This document shows positions 5,583-6,011 of a stretch of 6,011 bases of DNA, one piece after another (position 1 is the stretch's first letter; the number at the start of each line of letters is the position of its first letter). The notes under the pieces were generated by a model that was not told the DNA's origin, searched no databases, and worked only from the letters and a program-made list of their open reading frames with translations. The position numbers and the translations under genes are program-made. This DNA is from Candidatus Aminicenantota bacterium (GTDB lineage Bacteria; Acidobacteriota; Aminicenantia; UBA2199), in the NCBI GenBank assembly GCA_030639705.1, contig DAOWKX010000133.1, forward strand, positions 1 to 6,011. The letters run 5' to 3'.

Positions 5583-5611
5583 AACCTTAAAAAATTCAAG
5601 AATTTTTTAAG
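5583..5611. repeat. AT-rich hairpin and copy 2 of the composite element
   Basis: CTTAAAAAATTC (5586-5597) and its exact reverse complement GAATTTTTTAAG (5600-5611) form a 12-bp inverted repeat with a 2-nt loop in the 141-nt space between the MscS gene and the ferredoxin gene. The span also holds AACCTTAA (5583-5590) and ATTTTTTAAG (5602-5611), the two blocks of the element at 5265-5290. It lies 57 nt after the MscS stop codon and could help end that transcript or act as an operator of the following operon; the stem is nearly all A:T. Confidence 0.5.
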
Positions 5612-5667
5612 TAATCAGTCAATGATGCCGATATTTTTATGAAAATGACCGGGATGCGTCGACTGAA

Positions 5668-6011
5668 TTATTCAGATCTTTTGGTGCGATCTATAATGTT
5701 TGTGAAAGGATAGGGGATCTCAATGCCTTTCTCATCAAAGGTTTTTTTGATCCTTTTTTTGAGTTCACGGTCAACGCCCCATTGCTTTCCGGGGAAGGTT
5801 TTGGCAAGGATTCTGAAATTAATAGCAGAATCGCCAAAGGATAGAATTCCCTGGGGTACCGGTTCTTCGATCAACATGGGGCGCCAGTTTTTATCTTCAT
5901 AAAAGTCATGACTTATTTCTTTTAATACAGATAAAACATGTTCACTTTCCTCATCATAGGAGACACCCACTTCAATCACAGCTCTGGACCACTGATTGGT
6001 CAGATTTGATA
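5668..6011 (-). CDS. MscS-family mechanosensitive channel, C-terminal part (5' end outside window)
   Basis: The frame is open to the window end; a GTG at 5979 is internal, because the codons before it read SNLTNQWSRA, which continues the conserved MscS stretch. The visible 113 residues are the cytoplasmic beta and alpha/beta domains of a small-conductance mechanosensitive channel: NQWSRAVIEVGVSYDEE, EEPVPQGILSFGDSAINFRILAKT, QWGVDRELKKRIKKTFDEKGIEIPYPF. The last piece is the classic MscS C-terminal helix and the IEIPYP ending. The transmembrane pore helices would be encoded beyond the window. Such channels sit in the inner membrane and release solutes on osmotic downshock. The 141-nt gap before the ferredoxin gene suggests it is a separate unit from the oxidoreductase operon. 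Confidence 0.88.
   Translation of the reverse strand, partial: SNLTNQWSRAVIEVGVSYDEESEHVLSVLKEISHDFYEDKNWRPMLIEEPVPQGILSFGDSAINFRILAKTFPGKQWGVDRELKKRIKKTFDEKGIEIPYPFTNIIDRTKRSE

Noticed and set aside
1..6011. CRISPR array, tRNA, rRNA or insertion sequence
   Set aside because: No regularly spaced repeats, no cloverleaf or rRNA-like sequence, and no transposase or terminal inverted repeats with target duplications were seen.

Overview
The window reads as part of the genome of an anaerobic, diderm (Gram-negative type) bacterium. The reasons are a protein with outer-membrane beta-barrel character ending in Phe, a twin-arginine (Tat) export signal on a small peptide, and an oxygen-sensitive 2-oxoacid:ferredoxin oxidoreductase operon. 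The DNA is moderately AT-rich with many A and T runs. The style of the barrel protein and the sulfatase-like protein would fit a poorly cultured phylum such as Candidatus Aminicenantes, but that assignment is a guess and cannot be proved from this sequence.

Left part, plus strand (1-2684): the C-terminal portion of a beta-barrel-like protein whose 5' end lies outside the window; then, 56 nt later, a sulfatase-like protein of the alkaline phosphatase superfamily with an N-terminal export signal and a TTG start. Its nucleophile position holds Thr, not the Cys or Ser of true sulfatases. After 118 nt of T-rich DNA comes a 75-codon gene with an excellent ribosome binding site. It encodes a Tat signal followed by a predicted 26-residue mature peptide made almost entirely of Tyr, Trp, Asn, Asp, Gly and Cys. 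This peptide is the most unusual object in the window.

Right part, minus strand (2805-6011): read in transcription order, the C-terminal part of an MscS-family mechanosensitive channel (cut by the window end), a 2x[4Fe-4S] ferredoxin subunit, and the alpha, beta (thiamine diphosphate) and gamma subunits of a VorB/KorA-type 2-oxoacid:ferredoxin oxidoreductase. The four oxidoreductase subunits would together decarboxylate a 2-oxoacid to its acyl-CoA and pass the electrons to ferredoxin. Alpha, beta and gamma are tightly packed (10 nt gap, then a 1-nt TAATG overlap), while the ferredoxin gene is set apart by 127 nt. Clear Shine-Dalgarno sequences show that the ferredoxin, alpha and gamma genes start inside their longest open frames; alpha starts at TTG.

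The spaces flanking the ferredoxin gene hold two strong inverted repeats and a composite element found in both spaces. The 75-codon gene and the oxidoreductase operon converge on a 120-nt AT-rich spacer. No tRNA, rRNA, CRISPR array or mobile element was seen, and no gene-free stretch is longer than about 150 nt.
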